DNA of 64,000 nt from Halomonas sp. 1513 (GCA_001971685.1 CP019326.1:1674001-1738000), one strand, 5' to 3'; shown: positions 44,443-51,995, counted from the first letter of the stretch. The notes: generated by a model not told the origin, from the sequence alone. Numbers and translations are program-made.

Positions 44443-45675
44443 ATGGCCCGACGTTTTCGCCAGCAGCTGCTGGCTACCTTCCTGCCTGCCCTGGAGGCCG
44501 GCCCCGATGACGCGCCCGATCAGCTCGAGATCGCCGCCTTGCTGGACGATGCCAGGCGTGCGCGGGCCAGCGACATTCATCTCGACCCCCAGGCCGACGG
44601 CTACCGGGTTCGGCTGCGCATCGACGGTCAGGTCGTCGATGCCGCCATGCTGGCCTATGAAACCGGCCAGCGCCTGGTCAACCAGCTCAAGGTCCAGGCG
44701 GGACTCAACCCGCTGCCGTCGCTGGCCGCCGCCGAGGGCAGTTTTGCCACCGCGCTGGCCCAGCGCGAGCTGACCCTGCGCGTTTCGGCGGTCACCACGG
44801 TCACCGGCGAGAAGCTGGCCGTGCGCTTTCTCGATCCCCCCGTGGTATTCGACGACATCGAGCAGCTGGGGATCAGTGAGCTCGGCGTGCAGTGGATTCG
44901 CCAGTGGATGGATGCCACCAGCGGCATGCTGCTGGTGACCGGACCGACCGGGGCGGGCAAGACCACCACGCTGTATACCCTGCTGCATCGCCTGGCGCTC
45001 AGCGATAGCCAGGTGGTCACGGTCGAGGATCCGGTGGAGTACATCGTGCCCGGGATCAATCAGCTGCAGGTCGACAGCGCCAGCGGCATGGACTTTGCCA
45101 GCGTGACCTCTGCGCTGCTGCGCATCGACCCGGACTACGTGCTGATCGGCGAACTGCGCGACGAGCCTTCGACGCGGGCGGCAATCAACGTGGCGGTCAG
45201 CGGACGCTCGCTGATGGCGACCCTGCACAGCCGCGATGCGGTGGGGGCGGTGACCACGCTGCGTCAGCGCGGCCTCGACGATGCCGAGATCGCCTCCAGT
45301 CTCGGGGTGGTGGTGGCGCAGCGCCTGGTCAGGCAGCTGTGTCAGCAGTGCCGGCAGCCAACCTCACTGGCGGACGGTGATCGTGCCTGGCTCGAGGCCA
45401 GCGGCGCGCGGCTGCCCTCGCATGTGTGGCAGGCCGTCGGCTGCGAGGCGTGCCAGGGGCTCGGGTTCTCCGGCCGCACCGGGGTCTTCGAGGTGTGGCA
45501 GCCGACCAGCGAGGACCATGCGCTGATTCTGCAGCACGGCGATGAACACCGCCTGCGACGCCAGGTGGTGGCGCGCGGCGAGCCGATGCTGTTTGGCGAG
45601 GGGTTGAGCAAGGTCGAGCAGGGTGTCACCACCCTCGGCGAGCTGTTCCGGGTCGGGGCTCTGCTGCCCCGCTAG
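44443..45675 (+). CDS. Orphan GspE/PilB-type secretion ATPase
   Basis: 410 aa. ASDIHLDPQADGYRVRLRID marks the N2 domain. The ATPase core has Walker A GPTGAGKTT (167-175), the Asp box VTVEDPVEYIVPGINQLQVD, Walker B DPDYVLIGELRDEPSTRAA and the His box TLHSRDAVGAV. A zinc-binding CxxC pair (CQQC, then CEACQGLGFSGRTGVFEVW) is typical of GspE/PilB. It lacks the ~150-residue N1 domain that contacts the platform. No pilin, platform or secretin gene is adjacent, so it is an isolated copy serving a distant system or one with a diverged role. Confidence 0.88.
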   Translation: MARRFRQQLLATFLPALEAGPDDAPDQLEIAALLDDARRARASDIHLDPQADGYRVRLRIDGQVVDAAMLAYETGQRLVNQLKVQAGLNPLPSLAAAEGSFATALAQRELTLRVSAVTTVTGEKLAVRFLDPPVVFDDIEQLGISELGVQWIRQWMDATSGMLLVTGPTGAGKTTTLYTLLHRLALSDSQVVTVEDPVEYIVPGINQLQVDSASGMDFASVTSALLRIDPDYVLIGELRDEPSTRAAINVAVSGRSLMATLHSRDAVGAVTTLRQRGLDDAEIASSLGVVVAQRLVRQLCQQCRQPTSLADGDRAWLEASGARLPSHVWQAVGCEACQGLGFSGRTGVFEVWQPTSEDHALILQHGDEHRLRRQVVARGEPMLFGEGLSKVEQGVTTLGELFRVGALLPR

Positions 45676-45704
45676 GGCGTTGAACACGGGGCGATAAATA
45701 GGGT

Positions 45705-45733
45705 TTGTCAACGCGCGACCAATAGCGTAGAAA
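45705..45733 (+). promoter_or_regulatory. Possible promoter of the L,D-transpeptidase gene
   Basis: TTGTCA (45705-45710) and TAGAAA (45728-45733) spaced by 17 bp, with the start codon 38 bases after the second hexamer. Confidence 0.4.
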
Positions 45734-45771
45734 GCACTCATTGCACGTGCTAGCCGAGAGACAACGCCCCC

Positions 45772-46368
45772 ATGAGCCGACTCATCAGACTGTTTGCCAT
45801 CGTCGCGATGGTGCTGACGCCAACCCTGGGCCTCAAGGCCAGCCTGATCGACAATATCGCCACCGACTTTGGCCCCCGCGATCCGTTCGAAGTGTGGGTC
45901 AAGGTCGACAACAGTGACGCCACGCTCACGGTGTATCGCGGTGACTATCCCCTCGAGCGCATTAATGGCATCTCGATCGGCCAGCGCGGCGCCGCCCGCA
46001 TGCGGGTGAGGGGCGACAAACAGACCCCGCAGGGGGAGTTTCGTATCAACGGCATCAACCCCGAGAGCCGCTTTCACCTGTTCTTCGCCGTCGACTATCC
46101 GACCCCGTGGAACGCGCTGGAAGCGCTCAACGCCGGCGTGATGAGCCGCGCCGAGTACGAGGACTACCACTATTTCCTGCGTCGCCACGGTCGTCCGCCC
46201 CAGGACACCGTGCTGGGGGGAAACATCGGCCTGCACGGGATCGGCAAGGGCGACCCGGAGATTCACGGTCGCTTCGACTGGACCCTGGGCTGCGTGGCGG
46301 TGACCAATGCCGAGATCGAGCGGCTCGCCGAGCTGATCGGCATTGGCACGCGGGTCGTGATCCGCTAG
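45772..46368 (+). CDS. L,D-transpeptidase (YkuD domain) family protein
   Basis: 198 aa. An N-terminal signal-like segment (LIRLFAIVAMVLTPTLGLKA) is followed by a YkuD domain: WVKVDNSDATLTVYRGDYPL, the metal-free catalytic pair His155 in GNIGLHGIGKG and Cys174 in WTLGCVAVTN. RGDKQTPQGEF is the conserved DxxTPxG element. Members cross-link peptidoglycan at meso-DAP residues, attach lipoproteins, or hydrolyse such links (YafK/DpaA). It sits directly upstream of an Lpp-type lipoprotein gene, so a role at the Lpp-murein bond is attractive, though unproven. Confidence 0.9.
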   Translation: MSRLIRLFAIVAMVLTPTLGLKASLIDNIATDFGPRDPFEVWVKVDNSDATLTVYRGDYPLERINGISIGQRGAARMRVRGDKQTPQGEFRINGINPESRFHLFFAVDYPTPWNALEALNAGVMSRAEYEDYHYFLRRHGRPPQDTVLGGNIGLHGIGKGDPEIHGRFDWTLGCVAVTNAEIERLAELIGIGTRVVIR

Positions 46369-46432
46369 GCTCAAGTGGCGCGATAGGTTTTTTCGTGTAG
46401 ACAGACGGAGCCTGTCTATAATAAAACAGTGT

Positions 46433-46460
46433 TTGACATCGCGTTTTGGCCGTCTATGAT
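46433..46460 (+). promoter_or_regulatory. Strong sigma-70 promoter of the Lpp-type gene
   Basis: Consensus TTGACA (46433-46438) and TATGAT (46455-46460), spaced 16 bp, predict a leader of about 90 nt. A second TATAAT lies at 46417-46422 without a clear -35. Confidence 0.75.
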
Positions 46461-46483
46461 TGCCAACGTGACGTGCAGAAGAA

Positions 46484-46513
46484 CCTGCGATAGCAGGACG
46501 CCTGTTACCAGGC
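46484..46513 (+). other. Two small hairpins in the Lpp-type mRNA leader
   Basis: CCTGC-GATA-GCAGG (46484-46497) and GCCTG-TTAC-CAGGC (46500-46513) are adjacent perfect 5-bp stems near the predicted 5' end. They could stabilise the transcript, as known for abundant lipoprotein mRNAs. The ribosome site AAGGAG lies well downstream. Confidence 0.5.
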
Positions 46514-46555
46514 ACAACCCAAGCTGAACCAAGGAAGTCTCTCAAGGAGAACACC

Positions 46556-46819
46556 ATGACCATTAAGAACACTCTGAAGATTACCGCTGCCGCTGCCTCA
46601 CTGGCGATCCTGGCGGGCTGTGCCTCTACCGGCGCCCTGGACGAAGTGCGCATGACCGCTGAGTCCGCTCAGGCTGACGCTTCTGAAGCGCTGAACGTTG
46701 CCAACCAGGCGCAGAACACCGCCAACCAAGCGCAGCGCGACGCTCAGGCTGCTCTGCAGATGTCTCGCGAAAACCGCGAAGAAATGAACCGCATGTTCGA
46801 GCGCTCCATGCAGAAGTAA
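46556..46819 (+). CDS. Lpp/OprI-type alanine-zipper outer-membrane lipoprotein
   Basis: 87 aa. Signal MTIKNTLKITAAAASLAILA with lipobox LAGC (Cys22), leaving a mature chain of 66 residues. The chain is an Ala-rich heptad coiled coil (AESAQADASEALNVANQAQN, TANQAQRDAQAALQMSREN) ending in MQK, whose Lys could be linked to murein. Strong promoter, good ribosome site (AAGGAG) and strong terminator fit one of the most abundant envelope proteins, tethering outer membrane to peptidoglycan. The preceding gene is a YkuD-domain enzyme of the kind that makes or cuts this link. Confidence 0.92.
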   Translation: MTIKNTLKITAAAASLAILAGCASTGALDEVRMTAESAQADASEALNVANQAQNTANQAQRDAQAALQMSRENREEMNRMFERSMQK

Positions 46820-46866
46820 TTCTGACATGGGCGTGCCGAGCTAATGACTCGGGCATGACGTTCGAA

Positions 46867-46898
46867 CCCCTCGCTGTGTGAGCAGCGAGGGGTTTTTC
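46867..46898 (+). terminator. Strong Rho-independent terminator of the Lpp-type gene
   Basis: Perfect 10-bp stem CCCCTCGCTG (46867-46876) / CAGCGAGGGG (46883-46892), 6-base loop, TTTTT tail. Confidence 0.9.
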
Positions 46899-46998
46899 GT
46901 GTGTGGGCCTGGCAACGGCAAGCGGGGGATGAGGATAACCTTGGTATAGGCCAGGAAAGGATGCGTATTTAAGCAAACTGATCCCTGGCCAGGGGCGA

Positions 46999-47004
46999 TA
47001 TAAT
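46999..47004 (+). promoter_or_regulatory. -10 element of a candidate small-RNA promoter
   Basis: A perfect TATAAT in an otherwise gene-free stretch after the lipoprotein terminator. No convincing -35 hexamer is seen; ACTGAT (46977-46982) is the nearest candidate. Initiation is expected near 47011. Confidence 0.5.
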
Positions 47005-47010
47005 GGCCGA

Positions 47011-47080
47011 GGCAAACGCTGCCGTCATAGGCTGGCGTTTCCCTGCGACTTATAGCCCGACACCCGTCGGGCTTTTTTTG
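47011..47080 (+). ncRNA. Candidate small RNA of about 70 nt
   Basis: A predicted transcript runs from the TATAAT at 46999 to the terminator at 47054-47079. It folds a 5' hairpin from AAACGCTGCC (47014-47023) and GGCTGGCGTTT (47030-47040), then a single-stranded CCCTGCGACTTATA and the terminator hairpin. It has no convincing coding sequence. The upstream gene already ends at its own strong terminator. Not matched to a known sRNA family. Confidence 0.45.
47054..47079 (+). terminator. Rho-independent terminator of the candidate small RNA
   Basis: 7-bp stem AGCCCGA (47054-47060) / TCGGGCT (47067-47073) followed by TTTTTT. The T tract is on the plus-strand side, so it does not serve the convergent AraC gene. 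Confidence 0.8.
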
Positions 47081-47091
47081 CTGGAGCCAGG

Positions 47092-47934
47092 TTAGCTCAG
47101 CAGCGGAATGGTAAGGCTGCCGGGACCATCGCAGCGATCCGCGGCGTCGAACAGTACGCTGCTGGCATTGCCGTCGATGCTCTCGCCGTGCTGGGGTAAC
47201 CATCGCAGGGTCAGGAAGGTGCGTAGCGGCGCAATCTCGGCAGCGGTTGCGAAGCGCACCGTAACGGCCCGTTCGATCTCTACCCGGGTGTGACGAAAGA
47301 AGCGCCCCGCTGGTAGATGACGTTGATGAGAAACGCTCATCCCTAAGTCGGTGCGGATGCGCTCCCCGGGCGTGATCACCGGATCATCATGATAAAGCCA
47401 TGCAGCCTGGGCCTTGAGGCAGGTCTGACGGCTGAAATGTGCATGTCGCATATAGTAGTGCCAAGCGTGCTGCTGCCCCTCGAGATCGAGTTCGCCATAG
47501 TGGCGTGCCAGATAGAGATCGTGGTGCACGTCGTAGATGATGCGTGGCTGGCAGTCGACCAAGCTGGCCGAGTGAGGCAGCTGCGCCAGCGCCAGCTGGT
47601 TGCGGTGCTCGAACTGCAGGCGGAAGGTTCTCGGGCTTACGCCATGCTTGTGGTGAAAGGCGCGGGTGAAGATCGGGTGGCTGGAGTAGCCGCACTGAAT
47701 GGCGATTTCAATGATCGGCAAGCGCGTGCGGGCCAGCAGCACGGCGGCACGCTCTAGGCGAAGCAGATCACGGTAGCGCCCCGGGCTCTGGCCGAACTGG
47801 CGGGTGAAGAGGCGCCTCAAGTGGGACTCAGAATACCCCAGGTAGTCAGCGAGACGGCGCATCGAGGCACCATGAGGGGCATTGTCATTCAGCCAGACCT
47901 CGGCGGACTCTAAATCCGGCGATATATCTTTCAT
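47092..47934 (-). CDS. AraC-family transcriptional regulator with N-terminal DNA-binding domain
   Basis: 280 aa. The start MKDISPDLESAEVWLNDNAP at 47934 has GGGAGAG upstream; an in-frame ATG at 47976 is less favoured. Residues ~8-110 hold two helix-turn-helix units: RRLADYLGYSESHLRRLFTR and IIEIAIQCGYSSHPIFTRAF, with GVSPRTFR at the end. Residues ~115-280 form an effector-like domain (IIYDVHHDLYLARHYGELDL) similar in placement to the GyrI-like module of Rob/SoxS-type proteins. It is divergent from the surface-protein locus at 48324 across an AT-rich gap, so it is the obvious candidate regulator. The ligand is unknown. Confidence 0.85.
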   Translation of the reverse strand: MKDISPDLESAEVWLNDNAPHGASMRRLADYLGYSESHLRRLFTRQFGQSPGRYRDLLRLERAAVLLARTRLPIIEIAIQCGYSSHPIFTRAFHHKHGVSPRTFRLQFEHRNQLALAQLPHSASLVDCQPRIIYDVHHDLYLARHYGELDLEGQQHAWHYYMRHAHFSRQTCLKAQAAWLYHDDPVITPGERIRTDLGMSVSHQRHLPAGRFFRHTRVEIERAVTVRFATAAEIAPLRTFLTLRWLPQHGESIDGNASSVLFDAADRCDGPGSLTIPLLS

Positions 47935-48323
47935 TGTTCTCTCCCTATGCCCTTGCACTGTGTAATGTTCAAACACTTATTTTTTCCATCTGCGCAATCG
48001 ATATTGCAAAGTTGCGGAGATAGTGCGGCGCTCATATGAACGAAAATGCAAAGATATTAGACGTTAATTAACTATAATTTCGTCTAGAAGCTTAGAACAC
48101 TAAGCTTTTTTGCAGCGTAAGTATTAGCGCTATCTCGTGTAAGAGATTGACTACACGGCATGTAAGATAACTAATGTAATTCTAATAAGTTCATGATTTG
48201 TAAAGGAAGGGCTCGTTGGTGAGGCTCGATGCAAACGTTGCGACGCTGGCAGCCGAGGTTACAGGGATGATGAACCAAGCCAACGATATATGTCCGGTAC
48301 AGGCGGCGATCCAAGGGGGATGC
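47935..48323. other. AT-rich divergent control region
   Basis: This 389-base gap between the AraC gene and the repeat lipoprotein is much richer in A+T than the rest of the window, with runs such as GTTAATTAACTATAATTTCG. It contains a TATAAT, a hairpin with T tail (48088-48111) and no supported gene. An in-frame upstream start for the lipoprotein at 48216 exists, but its codons lack any signal-like or conserved feature. AT-rich upstream regions in GC-rich bacteria are typical targets of silencers such as MvaT/H-NS proteins. Confidence 0.6.
48073..48111 (+). promoter_or_regulatory. TATAAT followed at once by an intrinsic-terminator-like hairpin
   Basis: TATAAT at 48073-48078, then perfect arms AAGCTTAG (48088-48095) and CTAAGCTT (48100-48107) with loop ACAC-like AACA and a TTTT tail. 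The hairpin begins about where transcription would start, so it could be an end for upstream transcripts or an attenuator. Confidence 0.45.
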
Positions 48324-49745
48324 ATGACAATCTTAAAGAATCGATTCTTACCACTGGCAACCTTGACCGTTGCAATTGCGCTGGCTGGCTGCAGTGGTAG
48401 TTCATCCAGCTCTCAGCCGCTGAACGGCGGCTCGGGGGTTGGCAGCAATGGAAACGGCAACGGTAACGGCAGCGGCGAGAACGGTAACGGTGTGGCCGAT
48501 GAAGGCACCAGCCTCGAGCGGATCGTACAGGACACGTCTGATGCCTCGGGCGGTCTGGGCGATACCGTTATCGCCGTAGGCGACGCCGTGACGCAACTTG
48601 ATGCGCCGCTGGTCGGGACCATTACCGATGGTACTGGCAACGTGGTCACTCATCTCGGCGACGGCGTCAATACGCTGTCAGGCGGCCTCGGTGACGGCCT
48701 CGGCGACCTGTCCGAGAACGACAATGCCTTGGGTACCACCCTGGCGGGCGCCACCGGTGCCGTAGGCGATACCGGGCAGGCGGTAACCGCTATGGGTACC
48801 ACGGTCGAAGCGCTGAACACCCTGCCGGTCTTCATGCAGGTCGACGACACTACCGGCCTGTTGACTGGCCTCGGCGGCACCGTCGAGCAACTTGGCGGCA
48901 CTGTCACCGCGACGGCGGATGCGCTGACTTTCTCGCTGACCGACGAGGACGGCCACATCGCGGGCCTGACCACCGAGCTAACCGCGGTCGTGCGGCCGCT
49001 GGTGGTTAATCTCGAAGGCACCACTCAAACCCTGGGTGACGCACTGGTGGTCGGTCCGACGGCCAGCAGCCTGCTGGGCGACGTCGGCGGTGCGGTGGTG
49101 CTGCTGGGTGATGACCTGGGCGGCGGCGATGCGCTGCTGGCAGGTGTCGGCGCGACTGTCTCCGGGGTTGGTCAACTCGTCGTCGACAGCGGCGGCCTGC
49201 TGACGGCCGACAGCAATATGGAAGATGGTCTGCTAGGCGCTGGTCTGCTCGACAACCTCGCTGGAGAGGGCGATCTGCTGGGTGGTCTGGTCGGTAGTGA
49301 AGATGGCCTGCTTGGCGGCGATGGTGATCTGCTCGGCGGCGAGGCGGGTCTACTTGGCGGCGTCACCGGTTCGGTCGATGGACTGACCGGCAGTTTGCTG
49401 GGCGGTGAGAGCAGCGGCCTGCTGGGCGGTGGTCTGCTGGGTGGCGATGCCGGTCTGCTGGGTGGCGTCACCGGTAGCGTGGATGGCCTGACCGCGAGCC
49501 TTCTGAGTGGCGGCGGCAGCGGAGACAGCGGTGGCCTGCTGGGTGGCGATAGTGGCCTGCTCGGCGGTGTCACCGGCACCGTGGATGGCCTGACCGGCAG
49601 CCTCCTGGGAGGCGGCGATGAGAGTGGTGGCCTCTTGGGTGGTGGCTTGCTCGGCGGTGGCGACGAAGGTCAGAGCGGCGGCCTGCTGGGTGGGGGTGGA
49701 TTGCTTGGCGGTCTGCTCGGCGGTTCCTCGCGTACCTCGCAGTAA
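48324..49745 (+). CDS. Gly/Leu-rich repeat lipoprotein, putative surface protein
   Basis: 473 aa. The ATG at 48324 has AAGGGGG upstream and yields a lipoprotein signal ending VAIALAGC (Cys23). A Ser/Gly/Asn linker (NGNGNGNGSGENGNG) follows. The middle third repeats LG..V..LG..V patterns (AVGDTGQAVTAMGTTVEAL). The C-terminal ~150 residues are LLGG repeats, including three 34-35-residue units with LLGGVTGSVDGLTGSLLGG-type cores whose GTCACCGG codons start at 49362, 49467 and 49569. Very acidic, with few Lys/Arg and no Cys after the lipobox. Similar proteins are sometimes annotated as collagen-like, but the Gly-X-Y triplet is not followed here. Its place beside a TpsB transporter and Tad pilus suggests an adhesin or pilus-associated coat. 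Confidence 0.75.
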   Translation: MTILKNRFLPLATLTVAIALAGCSGSSSSSQPLNGGSGVGSNGNGNGNGSGENGNGVADEGTSLERIVQDTSDASGGLGDTVIAVGDAVTQLDAPLVGTITDGTGNVVTHLGDGVNTLSGGLGDGLGDLSENDNALGTTLAGATGAVGDTGQAVTAMGTTVEALNTLPVFMQVDDTTGLLTGLGGTVEQLGGTVTATADALTFSLTDEDGHIAGLTTELTAVVRPLVVNLEGTTQTLGDALVVGPTASSLLGDVGGAVVLLGDDLGGGDALLAGVGATVSGVGQLVVDSGGLLTADSNMEDGLLGAGLLDNLAGEGDLLGGLVGSEDGLLGGDGDLLGGEAGLLGGVTGSVDGLTGSLLGGESSGLLGGGLLGGDAGLLGGVTGSVDGLTASLLSGGGSGDSGGLLGGDSGLLGGVTGTVDGLTGSLLGGGDESGGLLGGGLLGGGDEGQSGGLLGGGGLLGGLLGGSSRTSQ

Positions 49746-49753
49746 GTGATTGG

Positions 49754-49779
49754 GCACGCAGTGCTTATGCGCTGCGTGC
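49754..49779 (+). terminator. Hairpin after the repeat lipoprotein gene
   Basis: Perfect 8-bp arms GCACGCAG (49754-49761) and CTGCGTGC (49772-49779) with a 10-base loop. The downstream tail is only weakly T-rich, so termination may be partial. Confidence 0.45.
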
Positions 49780-49888
49780 TCACTTTGTTAGCGCGGAGTG
49801 CGTACCTGGTCGCACCGCGCTGCGCGCAGTAACACGATAATAATCGCCAGGCCACGCATCGTTCTTATTCCGCAGGGAACCGTTATTT

Positions 49889-51625
49889 ATGCCCATATCG
49901 ACGCGCTCTAGTAGCGTGATGACGCTTTGTGCCGGTCTGATTGTGCTGACGGGGATGCCTGTCAGTCACTCCCATGCCAGCGACCTACCTTCACTGATCG
50001 ACGATCGACAGCCCACGCTTTCGCCTCCATTGCAGACGGTCAGGGAGCAACAGCAGCGCAGTTCGACCCGCGTGCAATTGCCGGGTAGCGATGGCGAGAT
50101 CAGCCGTGATACACGCATCCCGGTGGAGCACATCAATATCGTCGGTGGCTCGGTATTCGAGCTTGAGACGCTGGCCGTGGACCTTCAGCCGATGGTCGGC
50201 CAGGAGGTTCGGCTGGGTGATTTGATCGATGCCGTGGAAGCCATCACCCAGCGCTATCAAAGCGCCGACTATCCGCTCTCCTACGCCTATTTGCCGACCA
50301 ATAACTTCGACGATGGCACCGTTACGGTCGTCGTGGTCGAGGGGCATATCGTGCGTAGCGAGATTGCCATCGACAACGCCGCAGTGGCGGCGCGGGTCGA
50401 GCTGCTGGCGAATCGCATGCGCGGCGAACAGCCGCTGACGCGTGCCACCTTCGAGCGCTACACGGCGCTCATCGAACGTATCCCCGGTGCACAGCTAGCG
50501 GTCAACGCACCGGTGCCGAGAACTCCTTCCGGTGGCACCACGCTACGCGTCGAAGAGCGCGATACCCGCCGCGTCCAGGCCGGCCTCTCGGTCGACGGTG
50601 GCGACCGGGACGACTTCCTGCTGCTGGGTAACCTGAGCTTCCAGGCCAATACCCGTCATGGCGAGGAGCTCTCCTTTGCGGCTCTGCTGCCGGTTGATAG
50701 CGACGATGAGTTCTATGCCATGGAGTACCAGCAGGAACTCGGCAGCGATGGCCTGCGCATGACGCTTGGCGCCAACCGCTTCGATGGCAGCGACAGCGAT
50801 ACGCTGATGCTGCTGGGCGAGGAGCTGGACGTGCGCGAGAGCAAGGTCCGCGACCGTTATCGCGCCGCACTTGACTACCCGCTGATGCTGGGTCGTACGC
50901 AGCTGTGGGAGGTCGGTGCGGCGTTCGACCACCATGACGAGCAGGTTGGCTACGATTTTCGCCTCAACGACCAACTGCTGCAGCGCGCGGAGCAGGATAC
51001 TCGCTTCTCGGCCCTCGAGCTCAATACCACCTACCGCACGGGTGGTCAGCAGCGCCTGCTGGAGGTCCGCGGTGATGCGCGCCAGGGCGTCGACCTGGGC
51101 GCCAATCGCAACGATATCCGCGTCGCCGACAACGCCCTACAGAGCAACGAGAGCCTGCATTTCACGCGCCTAGGCTTACAGGGGCGCTGGGTGGAACAGC
51201 TGACAACGCGTTGGCGGCTGAGCACTCGTCTGGCGGGGTTCTGGTCGGACGACACCCTGCCGGTGGCGGAGCGCGGCAACTACGGCGGCAGCCGCTTCGG
51301 CCGCGCCTATCCGGATGGCCAGGCCGAGGGCGACAAGGGCTATGCCGGAGAAGTAGAGCTGCGCTACCTGCACGCGCTTGAGGGCGCAGGCAACTGGCTG
51401 ACCAGCATTGAGCCCTATGTGCTGGTCGATGCCGCGCATACCGAATTCAATCAGAACGATAACGACAGCGAGCTGATCTCCGCGGTTGGCGGTGTCGAGC
51501 TGAGCAACGGTGCCAACTATCGGCTCGGCGTGGAATACGCCCACCCGATGGGGGATCGCGACCAGGACAGCGATCGTCGTAGCGGACGCATCAATGCCCG
51601 TATTACCTGGCAGTTCGGTGGTTAA
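49889..51625 (+). CDS. ShlB/FhaC/HecB-type two-partner secretion transporter (TpsB)
   Basis: 578 aa outer-membrane protein of the Omp85/TpsB group. A signal peptide ends near SHSHASDLP. A POTRA region at about residues 75-155 includes PVEHINIVGGSVFELETLAV and YPLSYAYLPTNNFDDGTVTV. From ~190 on, alternating strands form the 16-stranded barrel (VQAGLSVDGGDRDDFLLLGN; YRAALDYPLMLGRTQLWEVG; RINARITWQFGG at the end). TpsB proteins export a large beta-helical TpsA partner. No TpsA with a haemagglutinin-like TPS domain is present; the neighbouring repeat lipoprotein is the only candidate cargo, and it has a lipoprotein signal instead. Confidence 0.87.
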   Translation: MPISTRSSSVMTLCAGLIVLTGMPVSHSHASDLPSLIDDRQPTLSPPLQTVREQQQRSSTRVQLPGSDGEISRDTRIPVEHINIVGGSVFELETLAVDLQPMVGQEVRLGDLIDAVEAITQRYQSADYPLSYAYLPTNNFDDGTVTVVVVEGHIVRSEIAIDNAAVAARVELLANRMRGEQPLTRATFERYTALIERIPGAQLAVNAPVPRTPSGGTTLRVEERDTRRVQAGLSVDGGDRDDFLLLGNLSFQANTRHGEELSFAALLPVDSDDEFYAMEYQQELGSDGLRMTLGANRFDGSDSDTLMLLGEELDVRESKVRDRYRAALDYPLMLGRTQLWEVGAAFDHHDEQVGYDFRLNDQLLQRAEQDTRFSALELNTTYRTGGQQRLLEVRGDARQGVDLGANRNDIRVADNALQSNESLHFTRLGLQGRWVEQLTTRWRLSTRLAGFWSDDTLPVAERGNYGGSRFGRAYPDGQAEGDKGYAGEVELRYLHALEGAGNWLTSIEPYVLVDAAHTEFNQNDNDSELISAVGGVELSNGANYRLGVEYAHPMGDRDQDSDRRSGRINARITWQFGG

Positions 51626-51719
51626 AGTTGGTCGCCGGCGCATCCAAGTGCTTCGGCGTTTATAACGGTGCCTTGAGCACCGATAAATAGCGCAATAACG
51701 CAGACGTGGGGAAATCATC

Positions 51720-51938
51720 ATGATCACCAAGACTATTCGCAAGGCCGCAGCAGCGCTGCAAACTACTGCTATTCTGGCCAAGATCAACCGGCCCGGCATG
51801 CGAGGTCAGCAGGGGGCGAGTGCGATTGAGTATGTCGTTATTGCAGCGGTGGTTGCTCTTGCACTATTTGCCGCATCAAACGTACTGGACTTCGAGGGGT
51901 TTTTCGAAAATGTCCAGGAGGCTATCAGTGGTGATTAA
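51720..51938 (+). CDS. flp: Flp/Fap-type IVb pilin
   Basis: 72 aa major pilin precursor of the Tad pilus. The prepilin peptidase site is Gly32 followed by ASAIEY, with the invariant Glu at +5 and Tyr at +6, then the hydrophobic helix VVIAAVVALALFAASNVLDF. The 32-residue leader and the short ~40-residue mature chain are typical of Flp pilins. It is a single-pilin locus. The ribosome site is GGGGAAA. It is separated from cpaB by 57 bases and probably cotranscribed. Confidence 0.93.
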   Translation: MITKTIRKAAAALQTTAILAKINRPGMRGQQGASAIEYVVIAAVVALALFAASNVLDFEGFFENVQEAISGD

Positions 51939-51995
51939 GATTAATGGCTAGTTGTTTTTGGCATTGATCATCCATCACTCACAGCAGGCATTACT

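Noticed and set aside
46820..47091. tRNA or riboswitch in the gap after the Lpp-type gene
   Set aside because: No cloverleaf or known aptamer pattern; two terminators and a TATAAT fit a small RNA better.
48216..48323. Upstream in-frame start that would lengthen the repeat lipoprotein by 36 residues
   Set aside because: It would bury the lipoprotein signal. The ATG at 48324 has AAGGGGG upstream and gives a perfect lipobox.
49300..49735. Tandem repeats considered as a CRISPR array
   Set aside because: The repeats are in frame inside a coding sequence, with no unique spacers and no cas genes.
48324..49745. True collagen-like Gly-X-Y protein
   Set aside because: Glycines do not recur every third residue and proline is scarce; the pattern is LLGG and LG..V instead.
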